6,198 nucleotides of DNA from NCBI GenBank assembly GCA_003165855.1, contig PMXH01000418.1, positions 1,591 to 7,788 on the forward strand. The letters are read 5' to 3'. Under the pieces are notes generated by a model. The model was not told where the DNA came from. It did no database searches and saw nothing but the letters and a program-made list of their open reading frames with translations. Source of the DNA: Acidobacteriaceae bacterium (GTDB taxonomy: Bacteria; Acidobacteriota; Terriglobia; Terriglobales; Acidobacteriaceae). Positions 3,417-6,198 of the stretch are shown here, one piece after another (position 1 is the first letter of the stretch; each line of letters begins with the position of its first letter). The position numbers were made by a program, and so were the translations under genes.

Positions 3417-6198
3417 CTAGACTTTCCGGTCTCCGCTCCACTGCTGATCTTTGTTCTTCGAACCTTGGTTCAGCGCATCCACCAGCAGCCGGCGCAAACG
3501 GTAGCGGCTTTCCAGGTCGGTATTGACGATCTCGAATCCCACTTCATTCACTCGCGCCCGGCGCAGCAGGACATGCGCACGGATCTTCGACCGCATGCCC
3601 AGAGAAATTTCCAGATCGGCCTCGCTGCCGATGCGCAGATTGTCTTCCTTTGTACCCATACCACCGCCCAGGCTCAGCTCTCGAATCAGAATCTTTGATT
3701 TCCCCCATGAACTTCCAATCACGGCGCTAACCGTGCGCGAGAGCACCATCCGCTCGTAGCGCCGCTGCCGCACCCAAGGACATGCTGGAGCCGTATCCAG
3801 AGGCGCAATCGCCAGTTCCGCCGGCTCGATGCTGCTATCGGAAAGAATTTGCCCGCTGTAGCGCGGATCGGTCTTCGACATCGACTGCGCGGCCGCAATC
3901 CGCAGCTCGCGGTGATGAACCCAGCCAAACGTCTTCTTTGCTTCCACGATCTCCCGCAGCAGCGACAGCGACTCCATATCCTTTAGTCGCCCCAATGACT
4001 CGATCGCCTTCAATTGCAAGAACGGCGAACGCGAAGCCGCTTCGCCCGGCTTGGCCATGGCTACCAGTGGCGGCGCCGCTGTAAGATCTCCGCTCATCCC
4101 GATTTCATCGATGGCCTCCGGCAGCACCACCGAATCCAGCTGTTCCGCTAGTTCCAGCAGAGTTCGCCCCCGGTCCGGCGCAGCTCCGTATGCGATCTGG
4201 CGAACCACAATGTCGTGATAGAAACGATTCCACTCGGGTAAACGCGTGGGCAATAGCTCCAACAATGTCCCTACGTCCAGGCGGCTTAACAGACCCACCA
4301 CCGCCGAGGCCTGACGCGGCTGCCCTGTGCGCAGAATCTCCCGCAGTTGGGTCAGAGCCGGGCTTCCCATCTCCCTGACCAGATCGACCATGCGGTCGCA
4401 CTCGTCGCGCCGCATGCATCGGAAGAAACGGTCGGCCAGATGCTCGGCCCCCGCTTGACACGTCCGTCGCAAGACCACCAACAGATCTGCGGGCACCGGA
4501 TCGTTGCGCAACGCTTCCTCAATGAACTCCGGAATCCGGTTTTCCACCCCCACGCGCGGCCGCAGGTCGTTCACCATCACGGGCCGTTGCTGTAGGAGCA
4601 TCTCCATCCCGCTGCACACTTCGTTCACTGCCTGGTAATTCTTGGCCGAGCTGGCTTCCTGGCTCAGGCGCACAAAAGCCGCGCTCAGTAGGCTTTGCAG
4701 TTCTGGATCTTTCTCCACGCACAACTGCCGAGTTACGCTGTGGATTGCCTTACCCATCGATTCCCCACCCAGCCGGGAATACAGGTCCGCCAGCTGGCTC
4801 AATCCAATGGCTGTCTTGCGCCGGGCTTCTATCTCTTTCGTATCCAGGCAGCCGGAATAGTTGTTCAGAATCTCGGCCGATGCTTGCTTGTCGTCGCGGT
4901 CGAGCAGTAGTTCCACGAACTGGCGTAGGTTTCGCGGAGGTACGCACGGAGCTTCATGGGAGAGCAGCACCGTCTTCTTTCCCGACTCCGGCACTTCCGC
5001 CCAGAACATCCGGTCCAGGATGTCGGCGTGCGACTCCACCAGAATTCCCGCCTTGTTCATCTTTTCTTCTTGCAGCTTCAGAATCCCGCGCAACGAATCC
5101 ATCTGCCGGCTCATGTGCTCCATCATCTGATGGACGGCATTCACCTTCACTTCGCCCTTCGAATAACGCTCCAGGGCGAAGCGGATCGCCATATGCTCGG
5201 CTGCTTTCATCAGCAGTGGCGTCGTGTCTTCTTGCTCCGTGGCCGCCTTGGCCGCCAGGCTTCCCAGCAACTGCTGCAGGTTGAGCCGCGTGTTCGGATC
5301 GGCTTCGACCAGCTCCTTCTGTAGAACCTCTGGACTGGCATTCGGATCGCCCTGCACTTGGCCGAATCGAGTCAGCAGCCGGATCGCCTGAACTACCTCG
5401 GCCTCTTGCAGCGGTACTACTCCACCCTCCCATGCTGGTGCCGTCGCCGTTCCAGTTGTCGTCCCAGCTCCGGTCCCGGTTGCCGGTCCCGCGACCCAAT
5501 GGCCCGGAACGTTCGGAACGCTTCCAAACGGAACCGAAGTTCCGCCGCCTTGGCCTCCGCCGCCGGCGTTGGCGCCCTCCGCCGCTGCGATCAGCTGCAG
5601 CAGCTTCTGCGGATCGTTCAGCCATTGTTTAAATTCCGGTCCCAGAGTTTGCGCCGCGATCTGCGCTGCCACGCTGATGTCGCCAGTGAGCGGATCAGCC
5701 GCCACAAATTTCACTTCGTTGATCTTGATCGTGCTCTGTCTGCCGCCGTCACTGAGGGCTTCCTTGATCTGCTTGGCCACGTCCTGGGCTTTGGAACCAG
5801 CCAGCGTAAAGGCGCGTACCAGCCGAGTGAAGTCTTCGATGGTGACATCTCTGGAAAAGTGCAGGCTAGCTAGACCGGCCGTGCTTAGCAGCTGTCCAAA
5901 GCTTCGTTCCGTCTGGCCCGTCTCCAGCGGAACTCCATCCAGCAACAATTTGTTGTCGGAAACCCCCAGCAAGAAGCCGCCCTCTCCGGCCACGGGCAGG
6001 CCCTGCTGCAATTCATTCCAGGCGATCTCGAACTGCGCTTCCGTACGCTTATGATCAGGGCCGTACATCCGGGCATACTTAACCAGGATGTTCAGGCTGT
6101 GTACGAAGGCGCGCGCGGAGGCCGCCCGGTTTGCGTGAAATGTGGTCGCGTCGTTGATAAAACACCCCTCAACCCGCAGCTCTGGCTCGGTATAGAGA
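3417..6198 (-). CDS. Large HEAT-like repeat protein with C-terminal PilZ domain (N-terminus outside window)
   Basis: The first ATG in the window is at 6066-6068, but the frame stays open to the edge. The 43 upstream codons read like protein (RVEGCFINDATTFHANRAA, then ARAFVHSLNILVKYARMYG), so at least 926 residues are coded. Numbered from Met at 6068: a globular N-terminal domain continues from the upstream part (1-~163; FLLGVSDNKLLLDGVPLE at 32-49); a Gly/Thr/Pro-rich, probably disordered linker (~164-216); a long helical region (~218-740) with a possible coiled coil (~312-341); and clear HEAT-like helix pairs late in it (~565-610, ~685-733). A PilZ domain follows (~766-865), with RRYER (R769, R773) and ELSLGG (E797, S799, G802) matching RxxxR and [D/N]xSxxG except Glu for Asp/Asn. 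PilZ domains typically bind cyclic-di-GMP; HEAT repeats are scaffolds. No signal peptide or membrane helix is visible, so it is probably cytosolic. No named gene is recognised; a c-di-GMP-responsive scaffold is inferred. Confidence 0.85.
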   Translation of the reverse strand, partial: LYTEPELRVEGCFINDATTFHANRAASARAFVHSLNILVKYARMYGPDHKRTEAQFEIAWNELQQGLPVAGEGGFLLGVSDNKLLLDGVPLETGQTERSFGQLLSTAGLASLHFSRDVTIEDFTRLVRAFTLAGSKAQDVAKQIKEALSDGGRQSTIKINEVKFVAADPLTGDISVAAQIAAQTLGPEFKQWLNDPQKLLQLIAAAEGANAGGGGQGGGTSVPFGSVPNVPGHWVAGPATGTGAGTTTGTATAPAWEGGVVPLQEAEVVQAIRLLTRFGQVQGDPNASPEVLQKELVEADPNTRLNLQQLLGSLAAKAATEQEDTTPLLMKAAEHMAIRFALERYSKGEVKVNAVHQMMEHMSRQMDSLRGILKLQEEKMNKAGILVESHADILDRMFWAEVPESGKKTVLLSHEAPCVPPRNLRQFVELLLDRDDKQASAEILNNYSGCLDTKEIEARRKTAIGLSQLADLYSRLGGESMGKAIHSVTRQLCVEKDPELQSLLSAAFVRLSQEASSAKNYQAVNEVCSGMEMLLQQRPVMVNDLRPRVGVENRIPEFIEEALRNDPVPADLLVVLRRTCQAGAEHLADRFFRCMRRDECDRMVDLVREMGSPALTQLREILRTGQPRQASAVVGLLSRLDVGTLLELLPTRLPEWNRFYHDIVVRQIAYGAAPDRGRTLLELAEQLDSVVLPEAIDEIGMSGDLTAAPPLVAMAKPGEAASRSPFLQLKAIESLGRLKDMESLSLLREIVEAKKTFGWVHHRELRIAAAQSMSKTDPRYSGQILSDSSIEPAELAIAPLDTAPACPWVRQRRYERMVLSRTVSAVIGSSWGKSKILIRELSLGGGMGTKEDNLRIGSEADLEISLGMRSKIRAHVLLRRARVNEVGFEIVNTDLESRYRLRRLLVDALNQGSKNKDQQWSGDRKV

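Noticed and set aside
4745..5284. Open frame of 179 codons on the + strand inside the large reverse gene
   Set aside because: Ser/Pro/Arg-rich shadow translation opposite a protein with clear domains; no ribosome binding site and no recognisable fold.

Overview
The window is a stretch of bacterial chromosome with GC content around 60% by eye. It looks like an acidobacterium, probably of the class Terriglobia. That assignment rests on the protein style, the nuo-atp adjacency, the large HEAT/PilZ protein and the type of intergenic repeats. It is an inference from memory, not a database result.

Left part (1-1080, + strand): the C-terminal ~360 codons of nuoN, the last antiporter-like membrane subunit of respiratory complex I. 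The gene is cut by the left window edge. A 150-bp gap follows, holding one short perfect GC-rich palindrome that resembles a REP element.

Middle part (1231-3333, + strand): a membrane-sector (F0) ATP synthase cluster, atpZ - atpI - atpB (subunit a) - atpE (subunit c). Subunits b and delta and all F1 subunits are absent, because a strong intrinsic terminator follows atpE. The F1 and stalk genes must therefore lie elsewhere, so this is a split atp locus. Complex I (proton pumping) and the F0 ion channel are neighbours on the same strand, a respiratory energy module. The atpB-atpE gap carries a long imperfect inverted repeat, starting at the atpB stop codon, whose arms are tandem 7-bp units. atpE follows with a good Shine-Dalgarno site and encodes a c subunit with a signal-peptide-like N-terminal extension.

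Right part (3417-6198, - strand): one very large gene convergent with atpE. It encodes at least 926 residues and runs off the right edge without a stop. It has a conserved-looking N-terminal domain, a Gly/Thr-rich linker, a long helical HEAT-like region and a C-terminal PilZ (cyclic-di-GMP-binding type) domain. The terminator between the convergent genes has T-runs suited to both strands.

The least explained items are the HEAT-PilZ protein and the heptad inverted repeat inside the F0 operon. Nothing in the window amounts to a clear new defence, mobile or RNA-guided system.
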